From: Gracilimonas mengyeensis
GTDB taxonomy: Bacteria > Bacteroidota > Rhodothermia > Balneolales > Balneolaceae
NCBI RefSeq assembly: GCF_900182705.1
Contig: NZ_FXTP01000013.1
Location: 1-64,000, forward strand
DNA length: 64,000 nucleotides
Direction of reading: 5' to 3'
Shown here: piece by piece, positions 51,560 to 61,748 of the stretch
How the letters are laid out: the number at the start of each line of letters is the position of its first letter
Position numbering within the stretch: position 1 is the first letter of the stretch
The notes under the pieces: generated by a model
The model's input: only the letters and a program-made list of their open reading frames with translations
The model's database searches: none
What the model was told of the DNA's origin: nothing
Program-made: the position numbers and the translations under genes

Positions 51560-53281
51560 GTGCGCATACGACTCGAACAACTAAATCCCACTATTGGGGA
51601 TTTATTAGGTAATAAGGAACTAATTTTATCAGCTATTGAGAAGGCGGAGGCAGACGGTATTGAATTGCTGCTGCTTCCCGAGTTAATAACCAGCGGATAT
51701 CCTCCAATGGATTTGCTGGAACGGGAAATATTCCGTGAGCTGATTTTCGAGATGAATCAAGAGATTGTGGAGGCTACAGGTGACACAGCTGTAGTGTTTG
51801 GCACGATCACTCCAAACCACACCGGCATTGGCCGCAAATGCTATAATTCAGCTATAGTGGCACAGCACGGGGAAGTGATAAAACACATACATAAGGCGTT
51901 ATTGCCTACCTATGATGTATTTGATGATCTCCGCTATTTTGAGCCTGGCAAAGAATTTGATCCTGTAGTCATTAATGGCTTTCCTTTCGGAATTACGGTA
52001 TGCGAGGATATATGGTTTAACGATAATGATATCCAGTACCATATTTATGATGTAAATCCGGCTGAGGTTCTTAAAGATAAAGGAGCCCGTGCTATTATTA
52101 ATATCTCAGCTTCCCCATTCAATAAGCAAAAGCCTGTTACCAGAAAGAACATGCTGCAGAATCACGCCGACCAGCTGGGTATCCCGCTTTTTTATGTGAA
52201 CCAGGTGGGTGCGCAAACCGAGTTGATTTTTGATGGAGATTCTCTGGCCTTTGACGGCCACGGGCACATGAACGTACGCGCCAAACGGTTCGAACCGGAT
52301 GCGGTGGATCTGGATTTTATCCCCGAAAAAAAAGAAGTCAACCCGATTACAGACGTAGATGCAAACCTGCAAACCCCGCCCATAGAGCAGGTAATATTTG
52401 AAGGATTGGTTAGAGGAGTGCGGGATTACCTGCAGAAATCCGGTGCTGCTGAAAAAGTGCTTTTGGGATTAAGTGGAGGGATTGATTCGGCGCTTACCTG
52501 TGTGGTAGCAAAAGAAGCATTAGGGGCTGATAACGTAAAAGCAGTAACCATGCCTTCCGAGTTTTCATCCGAAGGAAGTGTGAGTGATTCCGAGAAACTT
52601 GCCCGAAATCTTGGAGTGGAGTTGTTGGAAATCCCAATCCGTGATATTTATGAATCTTTCAACAGTGCACTGGCTCCACATTTTGAAGGGACCAATTTTG
52701 GCGTTGCAGAAGAAAACCTGCAAAGCCGCTCACGGGGTGTATTACTAATGGCCCTGGCCAATAAATTTGGTTACATGCTACTGAATACCGGCAACAAATC
52801 AGAAATGGCGGTAGGGTATTGTACGCTTTATGGTGATATGGCCGGCGGGCTGTCCGTTATTTCCGATGTATATAAAACAGAAGTTTTTGATATTTGCCGC
52901 TGGTTGAATGAAGAATATTATGGTGAAGAAATCATTCCCGAAGCCATTATCACCAAACCACCCAGTGCTGAACTGCGTCCCGATCAAAAAGACACGGACT
53001 CGCTTCCAGCTTACGAGATCCTCGATCAAATTCTCAAAAATTATATTGAAGACCAGAAATCCAGGGAAGAAATTATCGCTCTGGGTATAGATGAGGCCGT
53101 GGTAGATCAGGTACTTCGGTTGGTTGATGTAAATGAGCATAAGCGGTTTCAGGCACCACCTGGGCTAAAAGTTTCTGCTAAAGCCTTTGGCAGCGGTCGC
53201 CGTTGGCCTATTGTACAGCAATGGACCGGACAGGAAAAGAAAATTCTTCAGTCCGAAAAGATTTCAAAATCAGGGCGCTAA
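51560..53281 (+). CDS. nadE: Glutamine-dependent NAD+ synthetase, GTG start
   Basis: The 573-residue enzyme fuses two domains. Residues 1-265 are a nitrilase-type glutaminase: Glu in LLLPELITSGYPP, Lys in HKALLPTYDVFDD, and Cys in GITVCEDIWF form the triad. Residues 280-573 are the NAD synthase: KVLLGLSGGIDSALTCVVAK is the P-loop, with NTGNKSEMAVGYCTLYGDMAGG later. Ammonia released from glutamine is channelled to the synthetase, which turns deamido-NAD into NAD. The start is a GTG at 51560; no in-frame ATG precedes the conserved RIRLEQLNPTIGDL. A TATCTTTTG box lies about 25 bases upstream. Confidence 0.95.
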   Translation: MRIRLEQLNPTIGDLLGNKELILSAIEKAEADGIELLLLPELITSGYPPMDLLEREIFRELIFEMNQEIVEATGDTAVVFGTITPNHTGIGRKCYNSAIVAQHGEVIKHIHKALLPTYDVFDDLRYFEPGKEFDPVVINGFPFGITVCEDIWFNDNDIQYHIYDVNPAEVLKDKGARAIINISASPFNKQKPVTRKNMLQNHADQLGIPLFYVNQVGAQTELIFDGDSLAFDGHGHMNVRAKRFEPDAVDLDFIPEKKEVNPITDVDANLQTPPIEQVIFEGLVRGVRDYLQKSGAAEKVLLGLSGGIDSALTCVVAKEALGADNVKAVTMPSEFSSEGSVSDSEKLARNLGVELLEIPIRDIYESFNSALAPHFEGTNFGVAEENLQSRSRGVLLMALANKFGYMLLNTGNKSEMAVGYCTLYGDMAGGLSVISDVYKTEVFDICRWLNEEYYGEEIIPEAIITKPPSAELRPDQKDTDSLPAYEILDQILKNYIEDQKSREEIIALGIDEAVVDQVLRLVDVNEHKRFQAPPGLKVSAKAFGSGRRWPIVQQWTGQEKKILQSEKISKSGR

Positions 53282-53378
53282 TCACTTAACTTGTACGTTG
53301 GCAAGGCTGTGTTTATAAAACTCCCAATTCTTTCCGATAATTAGTACTTTAAACAAATTCTAAAATCATCTTCATTAT

Positions 53379-55370
53379 ATGCACCATCTGTTACCGAAAA
53401 CGGCTATCGTACTATTGCTTTGTTCACTTTTTTGGGTACCGGTACAAGCTCAGGACACCCTTGAAGTAGATGACATGCCCCTTCGTCTTTTAGATTATCA
53501 AAATCCTATGCAAGCTTTGACCGAAGAGGATGATAACTCTGAGCAGCCAGCGATGCAGGAGCTCGATAACTTCCAGAAGGATATTATGAGCCGGATGTCG
53601 GATATTTACCGCATCCATATTAAAGCAATGGAAGCCCAGGTAAATAATGATCCGCTGGAAGCCGAAACCCAGATAAATGATGCACTTTCCGCAACTCAGG
53701 GCCTGTTGGACGATTATCCTGAGATCAGAGGAGATCGCAGATTTACGGAACTGTATCGAACCGTAGTTTCGGAATACCGACAGTTTTATGGTATCAGCGA
53801 AACCGGGAATGAGCCACAAGGAGAGATTTTTGCCATTCAGGAAGAGCTTTTTTCCGAAGATGACAGCTGGATGAAAGAAGATTATGATTTCCCGGACGAC
53901 CTGACGTTCAACAAAACCGATGTACCCCTTATTCAAAACGAGCATGTAAACCGCCATTTGGTGTATTACACTTTACGCCGGCCTGAAGTAATGGAAACCT
54001 GGCTGACCCGTGCGGAAAAGTATCAGCCCATGATGCGCCGTATTTTTCGTGAAGAAGGTGCTCCTGAAGAATTAACTTATCTTGCATTTATCGAGAGTGG
54101 GTTAAATCCCAATGCCCGAAGCTGGGCCGCAGCCGTTGGCATGTGGCAGTTTATCCGGGCAACCGGTTCTGTATACGGCCTGGAAGTAAACTGGTGGGTA
54201 GATGAGCGTCGCGATCCTGAAAAAGCAACCCGCGCGGCGGCACGCCACCTGCGCGACCTGTACAATATTTGGGGCGACTGGCACCTGGCAATGGCCAATT
54301 ACAACATTAGTCCACGTGGATTAAAACGGGCTATTAACCGTGCCGGAGGGGTAGAAGATTATTGGGCTGCCTACAATTATTTACCTAGAGAAACCCGTGG
54401 CTATGTGCCTGGTTTTATTGCTACTACGATGATTGGGATGAATCCCGAGGAATTTGGATTTCAGAAAAGTTACCCCGGCGAGCCGTACAGCTACGAGGTG
54501 GTTGAGGTAGATGGATTGATGGAACTGGCTTCTTTAGCCCGGGCTGCTGGTATTACTACCGAAGAATTGAAAGAATACAACCCCGAGCTTTTACGATGGG
54601 CTACCCCTCCGGGCGGAAAATATCCGCTAAAGCTTCCGGTGAATACTAAAGAAGAGTTTTTAGCTAATTACGACAATATCCCTAAAGAAGATCGCACGCA
54701 AAACATTACTATGCACACAGTGCAAAGCGGTGAATCACTGGGCTTGATAGCAAGAAAGTATGGAACAACCGTTGCCGGTTTGTACGGTTCCAATGAGAAT
54801 CTTTCCAGTACCATATATCCCGGCCAAAAAATTGTAGTGCCATTACCTCGTGGCAGTGCCAGCAAGATTTCAGCAAATCAACCCACAAATCAGCAGCGCA
54901 AAGTTACCACCCGGCGTTCATCGAATAAGGTGAGTCAGCCCGCAAATACGGAAGCCGTTAGCTATGAAGTTAAAACCGGGGATACGGTTGGTCACATAGC
55001 CGAATGGTATGATGTGCGTGCCTGGAACATCCGTACATGGAACGGAATCGGTAACACCATCCGCGTGGGACAAAATCTGACGGTGTATGTTCCTGAAAAC
55101 AGAAGTAGCCATTACCGTAAAATCAACGAAATGAGCTATGCTGAAAAGCAGGAAATTGAAAGAAAACAGCGCCGCGGTGAAAACATATTTATTGCTTCGG
55201 CAAGTACCTCTGATGATGGCAGCTACACCACCTATACGGTAAAACGAAATGACACATTGAGCGAAATTGCCGATAACTTTGGAGTTTCACTCAGCCAGAT
55301 CAGAAGTCTGAATAATATTTCCGGTAATCGCATTTATGTAGGGCAAACCCTCCGGATATCTGCAAACTAG
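53379..55370 (+). CDS. LysM-domain lytic murein transglycosylase (MltD-like)
   Basis: The 663-residue exported protein has a signal peptide (residues 1-24) and an N-terminal acidic helical part. An SLT domain covers about residues 215-345; the catalytic Glu is in LTYLAFIESGLNPNARS, followed by AVGMWQFIRATGSVYGL and LAMANYNISPRGLKRAI. Three LysM peptidoglycan-binding modules lie at roughly 445-487, 527-572 and 618-662 (for example TVQSGESLGLIARKYGTTVAG). It cleaves glycan strands to 1,6-anhydro-muramyl products in the periplasm. Linkers between the LysM units are Ser/Thr/Asn-rich. The next gene begins four bases after its stop, so it heads the envelope cluster. Confidence 0.94.
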   Translation: MHHLLPKTAIVLLLCSLFWVPVQAQDTLEVDDMPLRLLDYQNPMQALTEEDDNSEQPAMQELDNFQKDIMSRMSDIYRIHIKAMEAQVNNDPLEAETQINDALSATQGLLDDYPEIRGDRRFTELYRTVVSEYRQFYGISETGNEPQGEIFAIQEELFSEDDSWMKEDYDFPDDLTFNKTDVPLIQNEHVNRHLVYYTLRRPEVMETWLTRAEKYQPMMRRIFREEGAPEELTYLAFIESGLNPNARSWAAAVGMWQFIRATGSVYGLEVNWWVDERRDPEKATRAAARHLRDLYNIWGDWHLAMANYNISPRGLKRAINRAGGVEDYWAAYNYLPRETRGYVPGFIATTMIGMNPEEFGFQKSYPGEPYSYEVVEVDGLMELASLARAAGITTEELKEYNPELLRWATPPGGKYPLKLPVNTKEEFLANYDNIPKEDRTQNITMHTVQSGESLGLIARKYGTTVAGLYGSNENLSSTIYPGQKIVVPLPRGSASKISANQPTNQQRKVTTRRSSNKVSQPANTEAVSYEVKTGDTVGHIAEWYDVRAWNIRTWNGIGNTIRVGQNLTVYVPENRSSHYRKINEMSYAEKQEIERKQRRGENIFIASASTSDDGSYTTYTVKRNDTLSEIADNFGVSLSQIRSLNNISGNRIYVGQTLRISAN

Positions 55371-55374
55371 TCAC

Positions 55375-57024
55375 ATGAAAAAAGGAAAAAAGAAATTTAA
55401 GGTTGGTTTACTATCAGCCATAGTAGTGTTGGCTTCCGCTGGCATTGCAGCTCAGCAAACCGATATCTATTTCCTCATAAAAAAGAACTTCAGCATTTTT
55501 AGTGAGGCCTATGAGTTGGTGGCACTGGAATATGTAGACGAAGTGGATCCTGAAATACTGATGCGTACTGGCATTGATGCCATGCTCGAAACACTGGATC
55601 CGTATACTGTGATGTTTAACGAATCACAGAATGAGCAGGCAGAGATTATGTCGCGCGGAAACTACGCCGGCATCGGTATAGAAGCTGGTTATCGTGACGG
55701 AGAGATTGTAGTAGTTGCACCTACAGAAGGTGGCCCGGCTGAGCAGGCAGGTATCCGGGCCGGTGATGTTATTGTTGCTATCGACGGGGTTTCAACCGAA
55801 GGCATGCAGCCTGAAGAAGTAAACACTTTGACTAGTGGGGAAGTAGGATCTGAGATAAATATTACCATAGAACGATTTGGTTTAGACCAAACGCTTGACT
55901 TTAGCCTGACCCGCGAGCGAATTGATGTTTCAAATGTTTCTTATTCCGGTTTTATTGGCGAGAATGAAAACACCGGTTACATCCGTTTAACCCAGTTTGG
56001 CCAAAATTCAGCCGAAGAGATTAGAAAAGCGCTGGCAGAGATGATGGAAGCCAAAGAGATGCAGGGACTTGTCCTAGACTTACGGGATAATCCCGGCGGT
56101 GTATTGCAGGAAGCGGTAAAAATCATTGATAAATTTATTGAACCGGGCATTAAAGTAGTAGATATCCGTGGAAGGGTAGCAGACTACAATCAGACTTTTA
56201 ACACCCGCGAACCCGTCATGTTTGAAAAACCTGTGGTACTGCTGATGAATGAAGGCAGTGCCAGTGCTTCGGAAGTTGTAGCCGGCGCGTTGCAAGATCT
56301 TGATCGTGCATTGATTGTAGGGGAACGCAGTTTCGGAAAAGGGCTGGTTCAGGTGGTAAAACCGCTGCCTTACAATACATCGTTAAAAATCACAATTTCA
56401 AGATATTATATCCCAAGCGGACGCAGTATTCAATCCGTTCAATATACCCATCAAGGACGAAATGCCGTGGTGATGAACCAGGCAGATTCGGTGCGTAAAG
56501 AGTTTAAGACCCGTAATGGTCGTGCCGTATATGAAGGCCGTGGCATTGATCCTGATATCACTACCAGCCGGGAAAAACCGGATATCCTGGAAATAGCCCT
56601 GATGCAACAAGGCATGTATTTTGATTTTGCTACGGAATACGAATCTTCTCATGATCAATTTAATGAGCCAGCACTTCCAAATGAAGTATTTGAGTCGTTT
56701 AAAGAATTTCTGGACGAACAAGGTTTTAGCTACACCACAGATTCAGAAAAATATCTTAAAAACCTCTCGGAGCAGCTTGCTGAAGTAGAAGGGGCCGCTT
56801 CATCTTTGCAGAGTATTGAAGCAAGTATCAACAAGAAAAAACAAGCTGATTTTGAAGAAGCTGAAGACCAAATACGCAGGCGTTTATACTTGGAGTTGGT
56901 CTCACGTTACCAGGGACAGTCAGGCCGGGTAAAAGCCGGTTTAAAATCAGATCCCGATGTATTGAAAGCATTGGAATATATCAGTGAACCGGAAGACTTG
57001 AAGAAGCTGTTGTCCGGAAATTAA
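55375..57024 (+). CDS. S41-family carboxy-terminal processing protease
   Basis: The 549-residue protein has an N-terminal signal or anchor helix (residues 10-26), a PDZ domain at about 95-175 (APTEGGPAEQAGIRAGDVIV) and an S41 protease core at about 190-360. The GSASASEVVAGALQD segment holds the catalytic Ser, and ERSFGKGLVQ the catalytic Lys. LDLRDNPGGVLQEAV is also a standard mark. A 190-residue helical C-terminal extension follows the protease domain. Enzymes of this type trim or degrade envelope proteins and often regulate peptidoglycan hydrolases. Its position right after a lytic transglycosylase gene supports such a role here, by inference. Confidence 0.94.
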   Translation: MKKGKKKFKVGLLSAIVVLASAGIAAQQTDIYFLIKKNFSIFSEAYELVALEYVDEVDPEILMRTGIDAMLETLDPYTVMFNESQNEQAEIMSRGNYAGIGIEAGYRDGEIVVVAPTEGGPAEQAGIRAGDVIVAIDGVSTEGMQPEEVNTLTSGEVGSEINITIERFGLDQTLDFSLTRERIDVSNVSYSGFIGENENTGYIRLTQFGQNSAEEIRKALAEMMEAKEMQGLVLDLRDNPGGVLQEAVKIIDKFIEPGIKVVDIRGRVADYNQTFNTREPVMFEKPVVLLMNEGSASASEVVAGALQDLDRALIVGERSFGKGLVQVVKPLPYNTSLKITISRYYIPSGRSIQSVQYTHQGRNAVVMNQADSVRKEFKTRNGRAVYEGRGIDPDITTSREKPDILEIALMQQGMYFDFATEYESSHDQFNEPALPNEVFESFKEFLDEQGFSYTTDSEKYLKNLSEQLAEVEGAASSLQSIEASINKKKQADFEEAEDQIRRRLYLELVSRYQGQSGRVKAGLKSDPDVLKALEYISEPEDLKKLLSGN

Positions 57025-57026
57025 TT

Positions 57027-57878
57027 ATGCCCTCTAAAGCTGATTTACATATTCATACGGTTTGTTCTGATGGCCGGTTAACCCCCCAGCAGGCTGTGGA
57101 ACAAGCAAAGGAAAAGAAACTGGCGTGTATAGCTATTACCGATCATGATACCTGCAAGGGATTCTATGAAGCCAGAGCTAAGGCAGAGGAACTGGAAATA
57201 GAGTTGATTCCCGGGGTTGAAATCACCTCGGCTTTAGGAGATAAAGAAGCACATCTGCTGGCTTATTGTTTTAATGCGGATACAGATTACCTGGAAAGTT
57301 TTTTGAGCAGGCAAAAACTGGCTCGCAGAAAACGTATTAAAGGCATCATAGAAACGGTAAATAAAGCCGGAGTAGATGTGGATTATGACGAAGTTTGGGC
57401 CGAAGCAAATGGTGCTAACATCGGAAGGCCACATCTGGCAAGGGTACTTACGCAAAAAGGATATGTGGGGAGCCCTAAAGAAGCTTTTATCCGTTACTTA
57501 AGTGATAAACAACTGGGAACTATAAAAAACTATTATCCTGATTATCAGGAAGTGATAGAAACGGTGAAAAATGCTGGTGGAGCCTGTGTGGTAGCCCACC
57601 CCGGACGGATGTATTCTTCAGAAGAGATGACTAAATTTATTGACGCAGGTATCGATGGCATTGAATGTATCCATCCCAGTCATAACTACCAGATGCAAAA
57701 GAAATATACCCAGTTGTGTGAATATCACAACCTGTTAATGACCGGCGGTAGTGACACACATGATGGAATAAATGCCGGATATTCTCATTTTGGGGTGATC
57801 ACGGTAGCTCTAAAACATGTGGAAAGCATCAAAAGAATGACGAAACAACGAAAAAATATCACAGAAATAAAGAATTAA
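57027..57878 (+). CDS. PHP-domain phosphoesterase
   Basis: A 283-residue PHP-family phosphoesterase. The start is KADLHIHTVCSDGRLTPQQA, with the HxH metal motif, and ITDHDTCKGFYEA gives the second. Later metal ligands are in IPGVEITSALGDKEAHLLAY, GGACVVAHPGRMY and TGGSDTHDGINAG. The family (TrpH/YciV/RNase AM-like) hydrolyses 3',5'-bisphosphonucleotides or trims RNA 5' ends; the substrate here is not known. The gene starts two bases after the S41 protease stop and abuts ribH with no spacer, so it is part of the same operon. Confidence 0.92.
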   Translation: MPSKADLHIHTVCSDGRLTPQQAVEQAKEKKLACIAITDHDTCKGFYEARAKAEELEIELIPGVEITSALGDKEAHLLAYCFNADTDYLESFLSRQKLARRKRIKGIIETVNKAGVDVDYDEVWAEANGANIGRPHLARVLTQKGYVGSPKEAFIRYLSDKQLGTIKNYYPDYQEVIETVKNAGGACVVAHPGRMYSSEEMTKFIDAGIDGIECIHPSHNYQMQKKYTQLCEYHNLLMTGGSDTHDGINAGYSHFGVITVALKHVESIKRMTKQRKNITEIKN

Positions 57879-58358
57879 ATGAGTATTGAATTGATAGAAG
57901 GCGACACCCAGCCTGGCGATCGCAAAATAGGCATAGTAGTATCCCGCTGGAATTCCATGATTACCGACAAAATGCTGGATGGCGCACTAAAGGCGCTGAA
58001 GGGCAATGGCATCAGTGAAGAAAATATTACCGTGGTACGCTGCCCCGGCTCCTATGAAATTCCCTTGACGGTACAAAAGGTATTGGAAAGCAGGGATGTG
58101 GACGGCGTAATTGCCATTGGCGTAGTTATCCGTGGGGGAACGCCTCATTTTGAATATGTATGTGACGCAGTAAACCGGGGAATCACAGATTTAATTTTAA
58201 AACATAATAAACCGGTGGCCTTTGGAGTTCTTACTACCGACGACGTAAAACAGGCCCTGGAACGTGCCGGAGAAAAAGGAAACAAAGGTGGGGAGGCCGC
58301 ATTGGCATTACTCGAAATGATTTCTGTTGAACAAAAACTAACCTCCGGCGGGGCCTAA
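57879..58358 (+). CDS. ribH: 6,7-dimethyl-8-ribityllumazine synthase
   Basis: A 159-residue enzyme with all RibH features: IGIVVSRWNSMITDKMLDGA, CPGSYEIPLTVQKVLES for substrate binding, and IAIGVVIRGGTPHFEYVCDA with the catalytic His90. The end GNKGGEAALALLEM is typical. It condenses 5-amino-6-ribitylamino-uracil with dihydroxybutanone phosphate in riboflavin synthesis and assembles as pentamers or icosahedra. The ATG immediately follows the PHP-gene stop codon. No other rib genes are in the window; having ribH alone in an envelope operon suggests the riboflavin genes are scattered. Confidence 0.96.
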   Translation: MSIELIEGDTQPGDRKIGIVVSRWNSMITDKMLDGALKALKGNGISEENITVVRCPGSYEIPLTVQKVLESRDVDGVIAIGVVIRGGTPHFEYVCDAVNRGITDLILKHNKPVAFGVLTTDDVKQALERAGEKGNKGGEAALALLEMISVEQKLTSGGA

Positions 58359-58423
58359 TTCACCTTGATAAAGGAACCACAAAGCTCTAATTTTCGAAGC
58401 TTAATAATCAGTTCAAAAATCTC

Positions 58424-59251
58424 TTGAAAGAGCTTACTTTAACCAACAGTTTACAAACCGATAAAGACAAACAGAAGCAGGAGACCCTGAAAGATGCAGG
58501 GGAAATTCCACTTCATATTGCCATTATTATGGACGGTAACGGCCGCTGGGCTAAAAGTAAAGGCAGTATCCGTTTACATGGACATAAGGTTGGGGTAGAC
58601 TCTGTTCGGGATATCACTGAATCCTGTGCCCAGCTAGGTGTAAAATACCTCACACTCTATGCGTTCTCCACAGAAAATTGGGGACGGCCTTCTAAGGAGG
58701 TTCGCGGGCTGATGAAATTGTTGGTCTCATCACTAAGAAAGGAAGCAGAAAACCTGAATAAAAACGATATACGGCTGGCTACTATTGGCCAAATGGATCG
58801 TTTTCCTAAGGAATGCAAAAAAGAATTGCAGGAGGCCATAGAACTTACAAGGGATAACGAGAGGCTGGAATTATGCCTTGCCCTTAGTTATTCTGGCCGG
58901 TGGGACATTACCGAAGCGGTAAAGAAAATAGCCCATCATGTAAAAGACGGCCGGCTGGACCCAGACCTTATTAACGATCAAATGATAAGTGATCATTTGT
59001 CAACTGCTTCCGTTCCCGATCCGGATTTAATTATAAGAACCAGCGGTGAATATCGAATAAGTAACTTTTTATTATGGCAGTTAGCCTATTCAGAATTATA
59101 CATTACCAAGACCTACTGGCCGGATTTCCGCCGGGATGAATTATATGAAGCCATACGGTCGTATCAGCAGAGAGATCGCAGATTTGGAAAACTTAACTCC
59201 ACGGAAGACGAAAAGTCCTTTTCATCTCGTTTCTTTAACAAAAAATCTTAA
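58424..59251 (+). CDS. uppS: Isoprenyl transferase (undecaprenyl diphosphate synthase), TTG start
   Basis: A 275-residue cis-prenyltransferase. The catalytic Asp37 is in IIMDGNGRWAKSKG, followed by RLHGHKVGVDSVRDI and LTLYAFSTENWGRP. LIIRTSGEYRISNFLLWQLAYSEL carries the C-terminal substrate-binding motif. It makes undecaprenyl diphosphate, the lipid carrier for peptidoglycan and O-antigen. The only start that leaves a full N terminus is TTG at 58424, as the next ATG falls at the catalytic motif. The gene stands 65 bases after ribH and 16 bases before bamA, in the order seen in many Bacteroidota and relatives. Confidence 0.94.
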   Translation: MKELTLTNSLQTDKDKQKQETLKDAGEIPLHIAIIMDGNGRWAKSKGSIRLHGHKVGVDSVRDITESCAQLGVKYLTLYAFSTENWGRPSKEVRGLMKLLVSSLRKEAENLNKNDIRLATIGQMDRFPKECKKELQEAIELTRDNERLELCLALSYSGRWDITEAVKKIAHHVKDGRLDPDLINDQMISDHLSTASVPDPDLIIRTSGEYRISNFLLWQLAYSELYITKTYWPDFRRDELYEAIRSYQQRDRRFGKLNSTEDEKSFSSRFFNKKS

Positions 59252-59267
59252 GTATCAACAAAACGGC

Positions 59268-61748
59268 GTGCTCAACCTCTTGAAAAGAATTTTAATAGCT
59301 GCAGTTTTAACACTAAGCTGTACTCCATTTTTAGCACAAGCGCAGGAATTTCAAATTACTGATCCTACAGGAACGGCTCCGGCTGAGTATCAGATCGCTG
59401 ATGTTCAGGTACAGGGCAACGAGCGTACGCGCTCCCAGTTTATTATTAATGCCAGTTCCCTGAATATTGGATCCGATATTATCTATCCCGGTGACGCTAT
59501 CAGTACGGCAGTTGAGCGTTTATATCGTTCGGGCCTTTTTTCGGATATCAAAATTTATGTGACGGAGCAAACTGCTACCGAAATTTCTTTGCTTATTGAA
59601 GTAGAGGAGCAGCCCAGGATATTGGAATACAAGCTCAAAAACATCAAGCGATCGCAACGGCGTGATCTGGAAGATATCATCACCCTAACTCCCGGCACGG
59701 TGGTATCTGATGCAGCCGTGGGGCGGGTAAAAAATACCATTAAGCGTTTTTATAAGGAGAAAGGCTACTGGTACACCGAGATTGATACCGAAATCAAAGA
59801 GGTGGAAGATGCCAACGACCGCGTTCGCGTTATCTTTAATATTGATGCCGGAGATCGCCTTGAAGTGAAGGACATAGAATTTAATGGAAACGAGGCTTTC
59901 AGTAACCGTAAGCTCCGTCGTAAGATCAAACCTCTTAAAGAGGATGCCTGGTGGAAGATATTTGGTAAAAAGGTATTTAAAGAAGAAGATTTTGAGGAAG
60001 GAAAAGAAAGTGTGCTCTCTTTCTATCGGGCGAATGGCTACACCGACGTTCGTATTCTTAAAGATTCGGTTTACACCTATGATTATAAGGGGGACAAAGA
60101 AGGCATTAAAGTTCTTCTGAATATTGAAGAAGGGCCAAAATACAAAGTTCGAAATATCACCTTTGACGGGAACACCGTTTATGAAGACGCGACGCTAAGA
60201 GAAGCTCTGGGTTTTCAGAAAGGTGACGTGTTTAACCAGCAGAAGTTTGAAGAAAACGTCAACATCAATAAAGACAATACCGACCTTAACAGTCTGTACC
60301 AGAATGTTGGTTACCTGTTCTTCCAGGCCATCCCCAATATTGAGAAAGTAGCAGAAGACTCACTGGATATCCATTTTGATATTTATGAAGATGAGATAGC
60401 CACCATCAAGAATGTTGATTTTACCGGCAACACACGCACCCACGATGATGTGGTTCGCCGTACCCTGCGTACCGTACCCGGCAACAAGTACAGCCGCAGC
60501 GCCATTATCCGAACCATCCGCGAACTCGGTACCCTTGGCTTTTTTGATCCCCAGGGCATTGAGCCCGATGTGCGGCCTAACCGTCAGGATAAAACGGTGG
60601 ACGTAACCTACCGCCTGGATGATACCGAAAGTACCAGTAATTTTGAGCTTTCGGGTGGATACGGTGGTTCCGGAATCGGGGTGATTATTTCTACCCGCGT
60701 AAACTTTAATAATTTCTCCTTGCAACGTGCACTTAAAAAAGAAGGCTGGAACCCAATCCCAATGGGTGACGGGCAGCAGCTGTCGCTGGGTGTTCAGGTG
60801 ACAGGTACAGGGTACCAAAGTTACAGCTTTGGCTTTTCTGAGCCCTGGTTCAGAGGTCGGCCCACTTCGGTTGGTTTCAATGTGTCTTATGACTTTTACA
60901 ACTCACGGAGATCAAGTTTTAACGTTAATAGCAAGTATTCACTGTTTTCCAGCAATATTTCGATTGGAAGAAGATTAAAATGGCCCGATGATTATTTCAG
61001 TCAGCGTACCGTTATTGGTTACCAGCTGTATAATATCGAAGGTAGTTCTGGAGCTTTATCTGCTGGAAATTCTAATCTCTTTACCATTCGGCAGGTTATA
61101 GAGCGGAATTCTTTAGATAACTTTATTTCGCCAAATACCGGTTCTAAATTCACATTTTCAGCCGAGGCGGCACCACCTTTACCAGGCTTCTCTGAATTCT
61201 ATAAATTCCGAGCCGACTATCAACACCACGTTCCGCTGGTTGATCGTTTAGTGATGACCACCCAGGTTCAATATGGTTATATCGGCTACTTTACCAAAGA
61301 CAAGCGAAGTGAGTTAAACCGCTTCCTGGTAGGAGGTACGCAGTTGCAACAGCGTCAGAGTTTCTTGTACGATAACATCGATCTGCGCGGTTATCCGGGA
61401 AGTACCACGGAAAGTATTGGTCACGTAGTAGATGGCAGGAAGATTGGTGGACGCATGTTCAGTAAGTATTCACTGGAACTAAGGTATCCGGCTGTTACCA
61501 ATGATCAGGTTCAAATTATTCCCTATACTTTTACTGATGCAGGAAATTCATATTTAGACTTCAATACTTTTGATCCTTTCAGCGTTAAAAGATCGGTGGG
61601 TGTAGGTGTGCGCTTGTATCTGCCTATTCTGGGACTCATTGATCTGAGTTATGGTTACCGGCTTGATGGCGTAAACGTACCTAACTCTACAAACGATGTA
61701 CAGCCGGGTCAATGGGAATTCTTGTTTAACATAGGAGCACCGTTCTAA
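59268..61748 (+). CDS. bamA: Outer-membrane protein assembly factor BamA
   Basis: I take the GTG at 59268, giving 826 residues and a signal peptide LKRILIAAVLTLSCTPFLAQ; a TTG at 59280 is also possible, while a longer open frame would overlap uppS. Five POTRA domains fill residues about 35-425 (for example VQVQGNERTRSQFII and FNGNEAFSNRKLRRKI). The 16-stranded barrel runs from about 460 to the end, with QLSLGVQVTGTGYQSYSFGF, FSEPWFRGRPTSVGFN, a conserved VGGTQLQQRQSFLY near lid loop L6 and a final strand ending in Phe. It folds beta-barrel proteins into the outer membrane. Skp-like chaperone genes follow at once. Confidence 0.96.
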   Translation: MLNLLKRILIAAVLTLSCTPFLAQAQEFQITDPTGTAPAEYQIADVQVQGNERTRSQFIINASSLNIGSDIIYPGDAISTAVERLYRSGLFSDIKIYVTEQTATEISLLIEVEEQPRILEYKLKNIKRSQRRDLEDIITLTPGTVVSDAAVGRVKNTIKRFYKEKGYWYTEIDTEIKEVEDANDRVRVIFNIDAGDRLEVKDIEFNGNEAFSNRKLRRKIKPLKEDAWWKIFGKKVFKEEDFEEGKESVLSFYRANGYTDVRILKDSVYTYDYKGDKEGIKVLLNIEEGPKYKVRNITFDGNTVYEDATLREALGFQKGDVFNQQKFEENVNINKDNTDLNSLYQNVGYLFFQAIPNIEKVAEDSLDIHFDIYEDEIATIKNVDFTGNTRTHDDVVRRTLRTVPGNKYSRSAIIRTIRELGTLGFFDPQGIEPDVRPNRQDKTVDVTYRLDDTESTSNFELSGGYGGSGIGVIISTRVNFNNFSLQRALKKEGWNPIPMGDGQQLSLGVQVTGTGYQSYSFGFSEPWFRGRPTSVGFNVSYDFYNSRRSSFNVNSKYSLFSSNISIGRRLKWPDDYFSQRTVIGYQLYNIEGSSGALSAGNSNLFTIRQVIERNSLDNFISPNTGSKFTFSAEAAPPLPGFSEFYKFRADYQHHVPLVDRLVMTTQVQYGYIGYFTKDKRSELNRFLVGGTQLQQRQSFLYDNIDLRGYPGSTTESIGHVVDGRKIGGRMFSKYSLELRYPAVTNDQVQIIPYTFTDAGNSYLDFNTFDPFSVKRSVGVGVRLYLPILGLIDLSYGYRLDGVNVPNSTNDVQPGQWEFLFNIGAPF

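Noticed and set aside
59136-59267. Longer start of bamA inside uppS
   Set aside because: It would put 44 non-signal residues ahead of a clear signal peptide and overlap uppS by more than 100 bases.
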